From contig NZ_RJPK01000005.1 in the NCBI RefSeq assembly GCF_003943415.1, positions 31,100 to 95,099 on the forward strand: 64,000 nt of DNA, in the 5' to 3' direction. Below are positions 30,592 to 39,567 of the stretch, one piece after another. Source of the DNA: Streptococcus oralis. GTDB lineage: Bacteria; Bacillota; Bacilli; Lactobacillales; Streptococcaceae. The notes under the pieces were generated by a model. That model did no database searches. It saw nothing but the letters and a program-made list of their open reading frames with translations, and was not told the DNA's origin. The translations under genes and the position numbers were made by a program. Every line of letters starts with the position of its first letter. Positions within the stretch are counted from its first letter, which is position 1.

Positions 30592-31451
30592 GTCTGAACA
30601 GCTCCTTTCTCTTCTAATCGTTTTGCTAGTTCTTGTGCTTGGTCCAGATTGGCTACCAAGGCGATAATACAGCCTCCTAGCCCACCACCACTCATCTTGG
30701 CACCCAGAGCACCGTGGCTCAGAGCCGTTTCAACGAGGGAATCTGCTTCAGGGCTACTAACACCAATTTCTTTTAGATGTAAATGCGCTTGACTGAAGAT
30801 TTGTCCCAATCCTTCAGCATCTTTTTGTCTGATCACCTCTTCTGCCTTCTGGGTCAATTCTCCCAAAGCATGCAAAAACGACAAAGCATCCTTGCCCTTG
30901 CTTTGAACCACTTGGATGGCTTCGCGTGTATGACCATAAACGCCTGTATCTGCAATCACCAAATAAGCGGATAGGTCCATCTCAAGCTCTGTAAAACCAA
31001 GATTCTTGATAAAGCGAATAGGTCGATTACTGAGACAAGTCTTGGCATCCAAACCACTCGGATTCATATGGGCAATCATCTCAGCCCGATTGACCAAGAT
31101 TTCTAGTACATGATGAGGCAGGTCGGCTTGATAGTAGTCAAAAACAGCTCGAATGGCTGCTATGCTGATAGCAGCTGACGAACCCATCCCCCGTTTTTCA
31201 GGGATAGCCGAGTCGATCACACATCGAATGCAGGCATCCTTGATATTTAGATGTTCAAGTGAAGCATACACCGCCATGGACAAGGTATCTTCCTCATAAA
31301 GACGCCATGGACTTTCAGAAGGGACTACCTTACAAGTCACTTCCACCTCTAAGAGAGGTAGGGAAATGGCAGGATAGCCGTAAACGACCGCATGCTCCCC
31401 TATTAAAATAATCTTACTATGTGCCTGACCGACACCAACTTTTTTTGTCAT
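30573..31451 (-). CDS. mvaK1: Mevalonate kinase
   Basis: First kinase of the lower mevalonate pathway. 292 residues, GHMP fold: KIILIGEHAVVYGYPAI, the ATP loop KRGMGSSAAISIAAIR and C-terminal GAKMSGGGLGGCIIAL. Opens the mvaK1-mvaD-mvaK2-fni operon. In pneumococcus this enzyme is feedback-inhibited by diphosphomevalonate; whether that holds here cannot be seen. Confidence 0.95.
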   Translation of the reverse strand: MTKKVGVGQAHSKIILIGEHAVVYGYPAISLPLLEVEVTCKVVPSESPWRLYEEDTLSMAVYASLEHLNIKDACIRCVIDSAIPEKRGMGSSAAISIAAIRAVFDYYQADLPHHVLEILVNRAEMIAHMNPSGLDAKTCLSNRPIRFIKNLGFTELEMDLSAYLVIADTGVYGHTREAIQVVQSKGKDALSFLHALGELTQKAEEVIRQKDAEGLGQIFSQAHLHLKEIGVSSPEADSLVETALSHGALGAKMSGGGLGGCIIALVANLDQAQELAKRLEEKGAVQTWIESL

Positions 31452-31530
31452 GTTTTCCTTTAACCAGACGAAAAGACCGTCTCATTTCATACAGTAGTAT
31501 TTTCTCCTATCTATTTTATTATATTTTCAC

Positions 31531-31561
31531 AAAAAAAGCGATTGTTTCCTTCACAATCGCC
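31531..31561 (-). terminator. Terminator of the choline-binding protein gene
   Basis: Minus strand GCGATTGTG / CACAATCGC in slightly offset form around a short loop, followed by seven T. Confidence 0.88.
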
Positions 31562-31568
31562 TCTTTCA

Positions 31569-32573
31569 TTATTGAACCCATTCGCCATTATAGTTGACGT
31601 AGTAGCCATCTACAGTCGTATTCACTGCTAAAGCACCTGAGCTATAAGCGTAGTACCATTTCCCTCCGACCTGGAACCAGCCTGTCTTCATATCCCCATT
31701 ACTTGCATGTAGGTAGTACCAAGTCGAACCATCTTTCAACCAACCTGTCGCCATAGCTCCTGAGGAACGGAGATAGTACCACTTGTTACCGACATAAGCC
31801 CAGCCTGTCTTCATATCTCCATTTTGAGCATCTAGATAATACCAAGTTGAACCTTCCTGATACCAGCCAGTCGCCATAGCTCCTGAGGAACGGAGGTAGT
31901 ACCACTTATTACCCAGATATTCCCAACCAGTCTGCATAATACCAGTTGTTGGATCTAGGTAGTACCAAGTCGAATCATCGTTTATCCAGCCACGCGTTAG
32001 TTCTCCGACCTTTAAACTGTTGATACGAGATTCGAATCCGCCATTCTTTTGTAAATAATACCATTGCCCGTCGTCATATACCCAACCAGTTTTTAAGGTG
32101 TGATAACTTCGTTGGTCTTCAAAATAATAGACTCGTTTCTCTGCTGGGCTATCATATTGTTCACCATGATATTTATCGATATTTGTATCAGTTTTTGCTT
32201 CTAAAACTTGCTTACCAACAAACTCTTGTAGTACGCCATCTTGATTAAAGTAGTACCATCTTGACATTGGCATATATTCTAATCTGATACCATTTGGGTA
32301 AGGACCAATTGTACTACCTTTATCTGGCATGGGAATATACTGCCATCCAACAACCATCTCACCTGATACATGATCAAAATAATAGTACTTGCCATCAATC
32401 ACTCTCCAGGCCGTTTCTTTGATCTCACCCTTCTTGTAGTAGGTTCTACCATTTTCTTGGACAAATTTCCAGCCTTCTGAATCAGAATCATCCGCAAATA
32501 CTGTATTTGTCGCTAGCAAAGCAAAGAAAAAGACTGCGAGTCCAACTTGCATCATTATTTTAAATTTTTTCAT
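31569..32573 (-). CDS. Choline-binding surface protein (CbpC/CbpJ-like)
   Basis: 334 residues. A signal peptide (about 1-27, ending NTVFADD) is followed by a run of roughly 20-residue choline-binding repeats of the GW-x-YY type over nearly the whole length, for example TGWAYVGNKWYYLRSSGAMA. The first part (to about residue 150) is more divergent and includes a spacer with no clear repeat. There is no catalytic domain. It would bind phosphorylcholine on teichoic acid. A protein of this class shows the strain decorates its teichoic acid with choline. It lies between ritR and the mevalonate operon, the site of cbp genes in pneumococcus. Confidence 0.88.
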   Translation of the reverse strand: MKKFKIMMQVGLAVFFFALLATNTVFADDSDSEGWKFVQENGRTYYKKGEIKETAWRVIDGKYYYFDHVSGEMVVGWQYIPMPDKGSTIGPYPNGIRLEYMPMSRWYYFNQDGVLQEFVGKQVLEAKTDTNIDKYHGEQYDSPAEKRVYYFEDQRSYHTLKTGWVYDDGQWYYLQKNGGFESRINSLKVGELTRGWINDDSTWYYLDPTTGIMQTGWEYLGNKWYYLRSSGAMATGWYQEGSTWYYLDAQNGDMKTGWAYVGNKWYYLRSSGAMATGWLKDGSTWYYLHASNGDMKTGWFQVGGKWYYAYSSGALAVNTTVDGYYVNYNGEWVQ

Positions 32574-32637
32574 TAGATCTTTCCTCCATAATTGATTGTA
32601 GCAAAGACCTGACTGTATGTCAATATATAGAACTTCT

Positions 32638-32668
32638 CAAAAAAAGCAGTTACACAACTGCAACTGCC
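32638..32668 (-). terminator. Terminator of ritR
   Basis: Minus strand GCAGTT / AACTGC arms around a loop of about ten bases, then TTTTTTT. Confidence 0.8.
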
Positions 32669-32671
32669 TTT

Positions 32672-33361
32672 CTATTCTTGCATGGTGTAACCAACACCAC
32701 GCACGGTTTTAATGTAGCTTTTTTGACCTTTTACGTCAAGCTTGCTACGTAGATAACGGATATAAACATCCACGATATTGGTCTCTGTCGCACTTTCGTA
32801 CTTCCAAACACTTTCCAACAACTGCTCACGAGTCAAGACTTTCTTGCTTCCCATGAGAGTAGCCAAAAGGTCATACTCACGGCGCGTCAGAGCAATCATC
32901 TCCTCGCCACGATAAACGGTATGATGTTCTACATCCATACGTAGGTTGCGGTAAGACGTTGGGACCTTCATCTGACTACAGTGTTGGTCGATAAAGTCCC
33001 GACCTCGAAAAATCGCTGAAATACGAGCTACTAGATTATCAATAATCACTGGCTTATAGATGTAAGAAACGGCGAAGCGCTGGATTGTCTCAATCTGGTC
33101 TTGCAATTCTTCGCGATGGTCCAAGACCATGATCACTGAGGCAGGTTTTGTCCGACTCAGCTTGTCTGCAAAATCCTGGGCCGTCATATCCCCCAGACGA
33201 GCATTCAGTAAAATCAAGTCATAATCTGTCTGGAGAGCCATGGAGAGGGCTTTTTGCCCCTCCTCGACCAGATCAACACGGTATTGCTCTTTTTGGAGCT
33301 CCAGACTGAGAAAATGAGCGAGATTTCGTTCTTTCTCAAGTAATAAAATCCGTTTCCCCAT
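32672..33361 (-). CDS. ritR: Orphan response regulator RitR
   Basis: 229 residues, OmpR/PhoB type with a receiver and a winged-helix domain. Position 53, normally the phosphorylated Asp, is Asn (LILLNARLGDM), and Cys128 is present in the linker (DQHCSQMK). Both match pneumococcal RitR, a redox-responsive regulator of iron uptake that dimerises through Cys128 and has no partner kinase. No kinase gene is adjacent here. Located 11 nt downstream of gnd. Confidence 0.93.
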   Translation of the reverse strand: MGKRILLLEKERNLAHFLSLELQKEQYRVDLVEEGQKALSMALQTDYDLILLNARLGDMTAQDFADKLSRTKPASVIMVLDHREELQDQIETIQRFAVSYIYKPVIIDNLVARISAIFRGRDFIDQHCSQMKVPTSYRNLRMDVEHHTVYRGEEMIALTRREYDLLATLMGSKKVLTREQLLESVWKYESATETNIVDVYIRYLRSKLDVKGQKSYIKTVRGVGYTMQE

Positions 33362-33372
33362 GGCAGACCTAC

Positions 33373-34797
33373 TTATTTTTCGTCATACCAAGAGTAGTGG
33401 AATGTTCCTTCTTTGTCTTTACGTTGGTAAGTGTGAGCACCGAAGTAGTCACGTTGTGCTTGGATCAAGTTAGCAGGAAGGTCAGCTGAACGATAGCTAT
33501 CAAAGTAAGTAATAGCTGCTGAGAAAGTTGGCACTGGTACACCAGCTTGAACAGCAAGAGCTACGATATCACGAACTGCTTGTTGGTACTTAGCGGTTAC
33601 ATCCAAGAAGTATTCATCCAAAAGAAGGTTTGCAAGGTCTGCATCACGGTTGTAAGCATCTGTGATCTTTTGCAAGAAACGAGAACGGATGATACAGCCA
33701 TCACGCCAGATAGATGCGATGTCCGCAAATGGCAAGTTCCAGTTGTTTTCTTTAGATGCCACACGCAATTGAGCAAAACCTTGTGCGTATGAAATGATTT
33801 TTGAGAAGTAAAGGGCTTGACGGATTTTTTCAATCAACTCAGCCTTGTCACCTTCAAACTTGAAGGCAGCTGGTTTTGGAAGCACCTTGCTAGCATGTAC
33901 ACGCTCTTCTTTGTATGTAGAGATGTAGCGAGCAAATACTGACTCAGTGATAAGTGACAATGGCACACCAAGGTCAAGTGATGATTGGCTAGTCCATTTA
34001 CCAGTTCCCTTATTACCTGCGGCATCAAGGATGTAGTCTACGATTGGGCCATCTTGACCTTCATCGTCTTTACGGCTCAAGATATCAGCTGTGATTTCGA
34101 TCAAGTAGCTGTCCAACTCACCCTTGTTCCACTCAGTAAAGATTTCAGCCATGTCTTCTGCAGAAAGACCAAGCAAGTGTTGCATGAGATCATAGCTTTC
34201 TGCGATCAATTGCATGTCACCATACTCGATACCGTTGTGAACCATTTTCACATAGTGACCAGCTCCATCAGGACCGATGTAAGTCACACATGGTTTGCCA
34301 TCTTCTGGTGCTTTAGCTGAGATTTCTTCAAGAACATCAGCAACCAATTCATAGGCTTCTTTTTGTCCACCAGGCATGATAGAAGGACCTTCAAGGGCAC
34401 CTTTTTCACCACCAGAAACCCCTGTACCGATAAAGTTGATACCAGAGTTTGCCAATTCTTCATTACGACGGATGGTATCTTTGTAGAAAGTGTTTCCTCC
34501 GTCAATCAAGATATCACCCTTGTCAAGGTGTGGAAGAAGGGCTTGGATAGTTGCGTCTGTACCAGGTCCAGCTTGAACCATCAGCATGATACGACGAGGT
34601 TTTTCGATAGATTGAACGAAAGACTCTACATCGTAGCTAGGTACAAAGTTCTTTTCAGGATGGCAAGCAATTACGTCTTCTGTTTTTTCTTTACTACGGT
34701 TGTAAATGGCAACTGTATAGCCACGAGATTCGATATTTAGGGCAAGGTTACGACCCATTACGGCCATACCAACGACACCAAAGTTAGCTTTTGTCAT
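33373..34797 (-). CDS. gnd: 6-phosphogluconate dehydrogenase (decarboxylating)
   Basis: Oxidises 6-phosphogluconate to ribulose 5-phosphate with NADP in the pentose phosphate pathway. 474 residues. N-terminal Rossmann motif [16 protein letters not shown], the substrate site [20 protein letters not shown], and the catalytic Lys within [19 protein letters not shown]. Probably co-transcribed with ritR. Confidence 0.97.
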   Translation of the reverse strand: MTKANFGVVGMAVMGRNLALNIESRGYTVAIYNRSKEKTEDVIACHPEKNFVPSYDVESFVQSIEKPRRIMLMVQAGPGTDATIQALLPHLDKGDILIDGGNTFYKDTIRRNEELANSGINFIGTGVSGGEKGALEGPSIMPGGQKEAYELVADVLEEISAKAPEDGKPCVTYIGPDGAGHYVKMVHNGIEYGDMQLIAESYDLMQHLLGLSAEDMAEIFTEWNKGELDSYLIEITADILSRKDDEGQDGPIVDYILDAAGNKGTGKWTSQSSLDLGVPLSLITESVFARYISTYKEERVHASKVLPKPAAFKFEGDKAELIEKIRQALYFSKIISYAQGFAQLRVASKENNWNLPFADIASIWRDGCIIRSRFLQKITDAYNRDADLANLLLDEYFLDVTAKYQQAVRDIVALAVQAGVPVPTFSAAITYFDSYRSADLPANLIQAQRDYFGAHTYQRKDKEGTFHYSWYDEK

Positions 34798-34872
34798 GTG
34801 ACACTCCTCTTGTTTAATATGTTTTATTTTATCATTTTTACCTATGAAAGGAAAGAATTTTGTAACGGACTC

Positions 34873-36321
34873 CTAGTAGTCCAAGTCATCCGCGTGACCA
34901 GCTCCATTACCAACAAAGTATCCAGTCTTACAGTTGAGGGTGAAGAGATAGGTTCCATCTGGTTTGTAGAGGTTATAATAACCATTTCCGTTTACGATAT
35001 TGACACGTTCTAGGATATATTGATTACCAGTGATATAGCCACGAGCACGTGATGTTGCTAGGATTTGTTCCAAAACACCCTCAGCAAAATTCCAAGCAGG
35101 GTTGCTGCTATCCTCTACAGCGGATTGGTTGTAGGGTACACGACTAGCACTTCTTTGAAGATTGACACCATCACTAGACAAACCTCCACTTTCTGGTCTG
35201 CTGGCAGGCGCTGAACTTGATGAAGCAGACGAACTGCTCGTACTGCTATCAGTCGTTGTACTTGAACTTTCTTGGCTACTGCTACTTGAACTTGAACTAG
35301 AGGCGCTTGTTTGCTGGCTCTTACCAAGGCTAATGGCCTTATCTAACAGTTTATCTAGCTCTGTATTCCCTGTTTTAATTTCTGTAAATTTAGCATCTGC
35401 CTTGACCTTCACATTGGTATCCAAGACACCATCAGTAATTGCTGGAGTTTCAAACTGATCATTCACTTCTTGCACAGCCTTGATTTGAGTTTCTAAACTA
35501 TCATACTTAGACTTGGCAAGGGTATACTCTCGACTGCCTTCGAGTTTATCTAGTTGAGCCTTGAGTTGCTTCAACTTGTCAAACTGACTATTTTTCAAGG
35601 CTGTTTTATTAGCATCCGTATAAAAGGCATCGTAGAGAGTATTAAACTCTTGTAGAGTCGCTTGTGTTTCCTGATTACTAGAAGATGATTGAGAAGACTG
35701 GATAGCTTGGTTAGAGCGAGTTACTTGGCGATAGATATAGTAACTACCTGCCAAGATAAGGGCTGCAGCCAAGGCTGAACCGATAACAAACATGCGCTTC
35801 TTTTTAGAATTAGAAGTTGTTTCTGATTCTCCCTGAGCTGATCGTGAAAGTAGAGCTGTCTCTTCCTCTTCTTTCTCATCAGTAATCTCTGCCGGCTCTT
35901 GCTTTTCCAACACGAGCGGTTCCAAGTCTTGATTTTCCTCTCCCAAAGGAGGCAAAATCACATCCGAGCCTGTAGTTTCAGCTGAATCTGACACCGTTTC
36001 TTCTGAAACTGTATCGGGTTCCTCCATGATTGACGCCGACTCTTCAGTGATCTCTGGAACTTCCTGTGTCAATTCTTCTTGAGCCTGAGCTTCCTGCAGT
36101 TCTTCTTTTTTAAATTGACGTGTTTCAAACTTGTCCGCCTCGATTTCCTCGCGGTGCTGTTTGATGTATTTATCCAAAATATTGTCCTCAGGCAATACTC
36201 CAGCTTCAACTTCTTCATTTTTACGGATGACTTGACCAACTGTCAAATCTTTCGCCTCGTCAAAATCAAATTTGGATTCTTGATGCTCTTTTTTATGACG
36301 ATTGTGTCTTTTTTTACTCAT
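34873..36321 (-). CDS. mapZ: Mid-cell division-site protein MapZ (LocZ)
   Basis: 482 residues. A charged cytoplasmic N-terminus (1-175) begins [16 protein letters not shown], followed by one membrane helix at about 177-197. Outside there is an extracellular domain with a coiled segment, a Ser-rich linker (about 345-380), and a C-terminal domain with a beta-rich end ([19 protein letters not shown]). This is the MapZ layout: it marks future division sites through peptidoglycan and positions FtsZ. Follows the rlmL-like gene by 12 nt. Confidence 0.92.
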   Translation of the reverse strand: MSKKRHNRHKKEHQESKFDFDEAKDLTVGQVIRKNEEVEAGVLPEDNILDKYIKQHREEIEADKFETRQFKKEELQEAQAQEELTQEVPEITEESASIMEEPDTVSEETVSDSAETTGSDVILPPLGEENQDLEPLVLEKQEPAEITDEKEEEETALLSRSAQGESETTSNSKKKRMFVIGSALAAALILAGSYYIYRQVTRSNQAIQSSQSSSSNQETQATLQEFNTLYDAFYTDANKTALKNSQFDKLKQLKAQLDKLEGSREYTLAKSKYDSLETQIKAVQEVNDQFETPAITDGVLDTNVKVKADAKFTEIKTGNTELDKLLDKAISLGKSQQTSASSSSSSSSSQESSSTTTDSSTSSSSASSSSAPASRPESGGLSSDGVNLQRSASRVPYNQSAVEDSSNPAWNFAEGVLEQILATSRARGYITGNQYILERVNIVNGNGYYNLYKPDGTYLFTLNCKTGYFVGNGAGHADDLDY

Positions 36322-36333
36322 CTATCTTCCTTT

Positions 36334-37491
36334 CTACTTTACCTCTTGGCGCTTCACACGCTGACCAAAGTATTGATACAAATCCACTTTTAAGGTTCCG
36401 TTATAGAGTTTTCGTTTTTTATCTGCTGGACTTCCGTACTTACTTTCAAATGCTTCATCACTCGTCAGGATAAACTTACTCCAGGTTTTCAGTGGTGCAA
36501 AGACCTGTCCCATTTCAGCATAGAGTTTGGTTACTCCAGCATCATCCGACAAACGTTCACCATATGGCGGATTGGAAATGATGACACCATTTATCTTGTC
36601 TGTGCGCAAGTCTTGTACCCGCATTTGCTTAAAAGTGATATCACCTGCCACGCCTGCCGCTTGAGCATTGGCCTTAGCAATCTCAACCATCCGAGCATCA
36701 ATATCACAGCCCATAATATCCAATTCTATCTCACGATCGATTTTCTTGGCAGCATCCGTACGCACTTCTTGGATTAACCGATCGCTAACCCAGTTCCATT
36801 CTTCAAAAGCAAAGGAACGGCGGAGGCCAGGAGCCATCTTTTTAGCTATCATAGCCGCCTCGATACAGAAAGTTCCTGAACCACAGGTCGGATCAATCAA
36901 GGGCTTGTCTGGATACCAGTTAGAGAGTTGTAAAATGGCTGCTGCCATGTTTTCCTTGATAGGCGCTCCACCCTTTTCCGTACGATAACCACGCTTAAAG
37001 AGGCTAGAACCTGTCGTGTCAATCATGACAGTCGCCACATCTTTCAGGATGGACACCTCTATCTTAAACTCAGGACCAGTTTCCATCAAGGGAACCCCTT
37101 CTGGACGGGCATAGTGCTTTTGCAGTTTCTTCACAACCGCCTTCTTGGAAATAGCCTGAACACTAGGCTCATTGTGAAGTTTAGACTTAACGCATTTGGC
37201 CTTGGAAATAGGGAAACGTGCCCCGAGCGGGAGATAGTTTTCCCAATCCAGAGCAAAAACTCCTTGGAAAAGCTCTTCAAAAGTCTTTGCAGGAAAGCTT
37301 CCAACTACAATCTTGATGCGGTCAGCTGCTCGAAGCCAAAGATTGGTCTCAATAATTGCCTTCACATCTCCTTGAAAACGGATACGGCCGTTTTCAACAT
37401 GGCAATCATAGCCTAACTCTCGCATCTCACGTCCAACGACAGCCTCGAGCCCCGCTGCAGCAGTTGCGATTAAATTAAATTCTTTTTTCAT
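36334..37491 (-). CDS. THUMP-domain rRNA methyltransferase (RlmL/YpsC family)
   Basis: 385 residues from the ATG at 37491 (MKKEFNLIATAAAGLEA). N-terminal THUMP RNA-binding domain, then a SAM-dependent N2-guanine methyltransferase with DPTCGSGTFCIEAAMIA and the catalytic NPPYGERL. A 23S rRNA guanine is the likely target by homology with RlmL. A GTG start eleven codons upstream is possible; no strong ribosome site distinguishes the two, but family members begin at the ATG. Confidence 0.85.
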   Translation of the reverse strand: MKKEFNLIATAAAGLEAVVGREMRELGYDCHVENGRIRFQGDVKAIIETNLWLRAADRIKIVVGSFPAKTFEELFQGVFALDWENYLPLGARFPISKAKCVKSKLHNEPSVQAISKKAVVKKLQKHYARPEGVPLMETGPEFKIEVSILKDVATVMIDTTGSSLFKRGYRTEKGGAPIKENMAAAILQLSNWYPDKPLIDPTCGSGTFCIEAAMIAKKMAPGLRRSFAFEEWNWVSDRLIQEVRTDAAKKIDREIELDIMGCDIDARMVEIAKANAQAAGVAGDITFKQMRVQDLRTDKINGVIISNPPYGERLSDDAGVTKLYAEMGQVFAPLKTWSKFILTSDEAFESKYGSPADKKRKLYNGTLKVDLYQYFGQRVKRQEVK

Positions 37492-37530
37492 TTTACAGTC
37501 TTGCAAGACCTTTCTCTTGTTCACTTTAAA

Positions 37531-37567
37531 AAATGAGGTTGAGAAAAAGTTCTCAGCCCCAACCTAT
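37531..37567 (-). terminator. rnpB terminator
   Basis: Minus-strand GGCTGAG / CTCAACC stem (one mismatch) with an eight-base loop, followed by TCATTTTTT, just after the RNase P RNA 3' end. Confidence 0.7.
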
Positions 37568-37969
37568 ATGCAATTTTCTATAAGCCATGTTTTGTTCCAG
37601 AAGTGACTAGGACCACTTCCTTCGATAATCATCTGTCTACCACTAGCAGCCTATAACTGATAGCAGTCAGAGTACTACGTTCGTTTCCGTGCACTCCATG
37701 CCCCGACCGAAATTTGGGTTGCTAGCTTGAGGGGTTTACCGCGTTCCACTCTCTCCGTTTCCAGAAAGACTCCGTCACTGTGGCACTTTCAAGCCTACTC
37801 TGACCTATCCGAAGACTTAGCCATTTCGACTGCCGTAACGATCTCTCGTCCCTAGGCTTATGGTTTCGCCTAGCACAAACACTACAGGCATCACAGCCTG
37901 TGCTAGCATGGACTTTCCTCATGAAAAGGGATTCTCTTCACGCGATTATCCAAAAATTGCATCTAATAG
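37568..37969 (-). ncRNA. rnpB: RNase P RNA (type B)
   Basis: The catalytic RNA that matures tRNA 5' ends. The minus strand carries the conserved 5' segment GGATAATCGCGTGAAGAGAA and AGGAAAGTCCATGCTAGCAC (the CR-I region). Also present are GACGGAGTCTT, TGGAACGCGGTAAACCCC and AATTTCGGTCGGGGCATGGA, and the 3' end ACAAAACATGGCTTATAG. The 5' GCAATTTTT pairs with the 3' AAAATTGC. Length and layout fit the Bacillus-type RNA. Ends are estimates. No protein gene is needed for this 450-nt gap. Confidence 0.96.
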
Positions 37970-37976
37970 ACACCTG

Positions 37977-37982
37977 ATTATA
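37977..37982 (-). promoter_or_regulatory. rnpB -10 box overlapping the gpsB stop codon
   Basis: Minus-strand TATAAT about 8 nt before the predicted RNA 5' end; its bases include the gpsB TAA (37978-37980). No good -35 is visible at the usual spacing. Confidence 0.55.
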
Positions 37983-38307
37983 ACTCAGAATTGTCTACGA
38001 TTTGCTTACCGAATACTTCTTTTTCAAGTCGATTCAATCGTTTCAAAATATCAAAATTTGTCATTGGAGTAGAACTTGTTACTTCGATAGAACTTTGTTG
38101 AGTAGAACTTGCCTGTGGCTTGTTAGACAATTCCTCCTTCAAATCAGCAATCTCCTGACGAAGAGATTTGACCAAAGCTGCGTAAGTCTCATAATCCTTG
38201 ATCACATCATCTAGGAACTCGTCTACCTCTGCCTTACTATATCCGCGAACTTCACGTCCAAACTCTTGTTCAAAAATATCTTTTGCTGAAAAAATAATAC
38301 TTGCCAT
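37978..38307 (-). CDS. gpsB: Cell division protein GpsB
   Basis: 109 residues from the ATG at 38305-38307 ([17 protein letters not shown]), preceded by GGAGAG at good spacing; an in-frame upstream ATG four codons away lies inside that site. DivIVA-like N-terminal domain, a coiled coil from about 30 to 60, a Ser/Thr linker, and a C-terminal helix with [16 protein letters not shown]. It coordinates septal and peripheral wall synthesis with StkP and class A PBPs. Confidence 0.95.
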   Translation of the reverse strand: MASIIFSAKDIFEQEFGREVRGYSKAEVDEFLDDVIKDYETYAALVKSLRQEIADLKEELSNKPQASSTQQSSIEVTSSTPMTNFDILKRLNRLEKEVFGKQIVDNSEL

Positions 38308-38336
38308 TTCTCTCTCCATTCTTGATTGCTATTCTT

Positions 38337-38366
38337 ATTATATAAAAAAAGACAAACAAAAATCAA
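38337..38366 (-). promoter_or_regulatory. gpsB promoter
   Basis: Minus-strand TTGATT and TATAAT with 18-nt spacing, 30 nt from the gpsB ATG. Confidence 0.65.
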
Positions 38367-38376
38367 GGTCAAAGCC

Positions 38377-38904
38377 TCATTTTTCGGAAAAATTTTCCAC
38401 TATTTCGTTCAGATCCTCAAATGTTAATCTTTTTGTAACATAGCCTTCTTGATTTTTCATCATCTGGTAAAAATACTGTAACTTGGTTTCATTTTCTTCG
38501 TCATAAAAGAGATAGCACCCTTCCGTATTTTCCAGCAGAAATTTCTGATAATCGCGTAATTGTCCCTTGTGCTCATATTGTGGATAGGCGTATTTGACAA
38601 AGTCAACTTGCTTAAACTCACTGAGTTTGATTTGATTGGCCTCATTCCAATTACTGCCATGGGTTTCAAAGGCAAAAATCGTTGCCAACTGAAAGCCATA
38701 GTCTGCTTTCATATCCTGTGCCACTTCCAGCACCCAGTACTCAAAGCCCAAGGTCCCTGTAAAGACAAGCCAGGTCACCCCTTCTTCTGCTAGACGTTCT
38801 AGATCTCTCCGAATGGCTGTTTTGATAATATCAACGCGAATATCCTTGTCATTAAAGAGACCAAGGTCGAAGGCTGAATAGCCTAAAATCAAGGCTGTTG
38901 TCAT
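38377..38904 (-). CDS. DUF1273 (YpsA-like, SLOG superfamily) protein
   Basis: 175 residues from [17 protein letters not shown] at 38904, chosen for the AAAGGG site upstream and family length; a longer reading to 38988 has no support and would cross the recU start. A Rossmann-like SLOG fold with a nucleotide-type loop at the N-terminus. YpsA in Bacillus affects cell division. It lies next to gpsB and recU, a conserved streptococcal neighbourhood. Confidence 0.82.
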   Translation of the reverse strand: MTTALILGYSAFDLGLFNDKDIRVDIIKTAIRRDLERLAEEGVTWLVFTGTLGFEYWVLEVAQDMKADYGFQLATIFAFETHGSNWNEANQIKLSEFKQVDFVKYAYPQYEHKGQLRDYQKFLLENTEGCYLFYDEENETKLQYFYQMMKNQEGYVTKRLTFEDLNEIVENFSEK

Positions 38905-38932
38905 TTTTAACCCTTTCTTTGTAAATTTATGA

Positions 38933-38938
38933 TATAAT
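38933..38938 (+). promoter_or_regulatory. Extended -10 box for recU-pbp1a
   Basis: TGATATAAT, an extended -10 (TGN-TATAAT), 32 nt before the recU ATG; the -35 is weak. It lies in the divergent gap with the DUF1273 gene. Confidence 0.6.
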
Positions 38939-38970
38939 AAAGTGATGTTATTGTACCAATAAGGAGAATT

Positions 38971-39567
38971 ATGGTCAACTATCCACATAAACTTTCATCA
39001 CAGAAGAGACAAGCACCCCCGTCACAAACTAAAAATTTCGCAAATCGGGGAATGTCTTTTGAAAAGATGATCAACGCTACGAACGACTACTATTTGTCGC
39101 ATGGGTTGGCTGTTATCCACAAGAAACCGACACCCATCCAAATCGTACGTGTCGACTATCCCCAAAGAAGTCGAGCCAAGATCGTTGAAGCCTACTTTAG
39201 GCAAGCCTCAACTACTGACTATTCAGGGGTTTATGATGGATACTACATCGACTTTGAAGCAAAGGAAACCAGGCAAAAACATGCGATTCCGATGAAGAAT
39301 TTCCATCTTCACCAGATCCAGCATATGGAACAAGTTCTTGCCCAGCAAGGAATCTGCTTTGTCCTCCTTCACTTTTCTTCTCAGCAAGAAACCTACTTAT
39401 TGCCGGCCATTGATTTGATTCGTTTCTATCATCAAGATATGGGACAAAAGTCAATGCCACTTGGATATATTCGAGAAAATGGATATAGGATCGAGCCTGG
39501 TGCCTTTCCACAGATTCCCTATCTCGAAGTTATCAAAGAACATTTACTAGGTGGTAAAATAAGATGA
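38971..39567 (+). CDS. recU: Holliday junction resolvase RecU
   Basis: 198 residues. Resolves recombination intermediates; Firmicute counterpart of RuvC. Typical features: a basic N-terminus with [19 protein letters not shown], catalytic acidic residues in [20 protein letters not shown], and [17 protein letters not shown]. The stop overlaps the pbp1a start by 4 nt (ATGA), the conserved recU-pbp1a pair. Confidence 0.95.
   Translation: MVNYPHKLSSQKRQAPPSQTKNFANRGMSFEKMINATNDYYLSHGLAVIHKKPTPIQIVRVDYPQRSRAKIVEAYFRQASTTDYSGVYDGYYIDFEAKETRQKHAIPMKNFHLHQIQHMEQVLAQQGICFVLLHFSSQQETYLLPAIDLIRFYHQDMGQKSMPLGYIRENGYRIEPGAFPQIPYLEVIKEHLLGGKIR

Noticed and set aside
37722..37922. Small open frames inside the rnpB region
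   Set aside because: The segment is clearly RNase P RNA; the frames cross its conserved helices.
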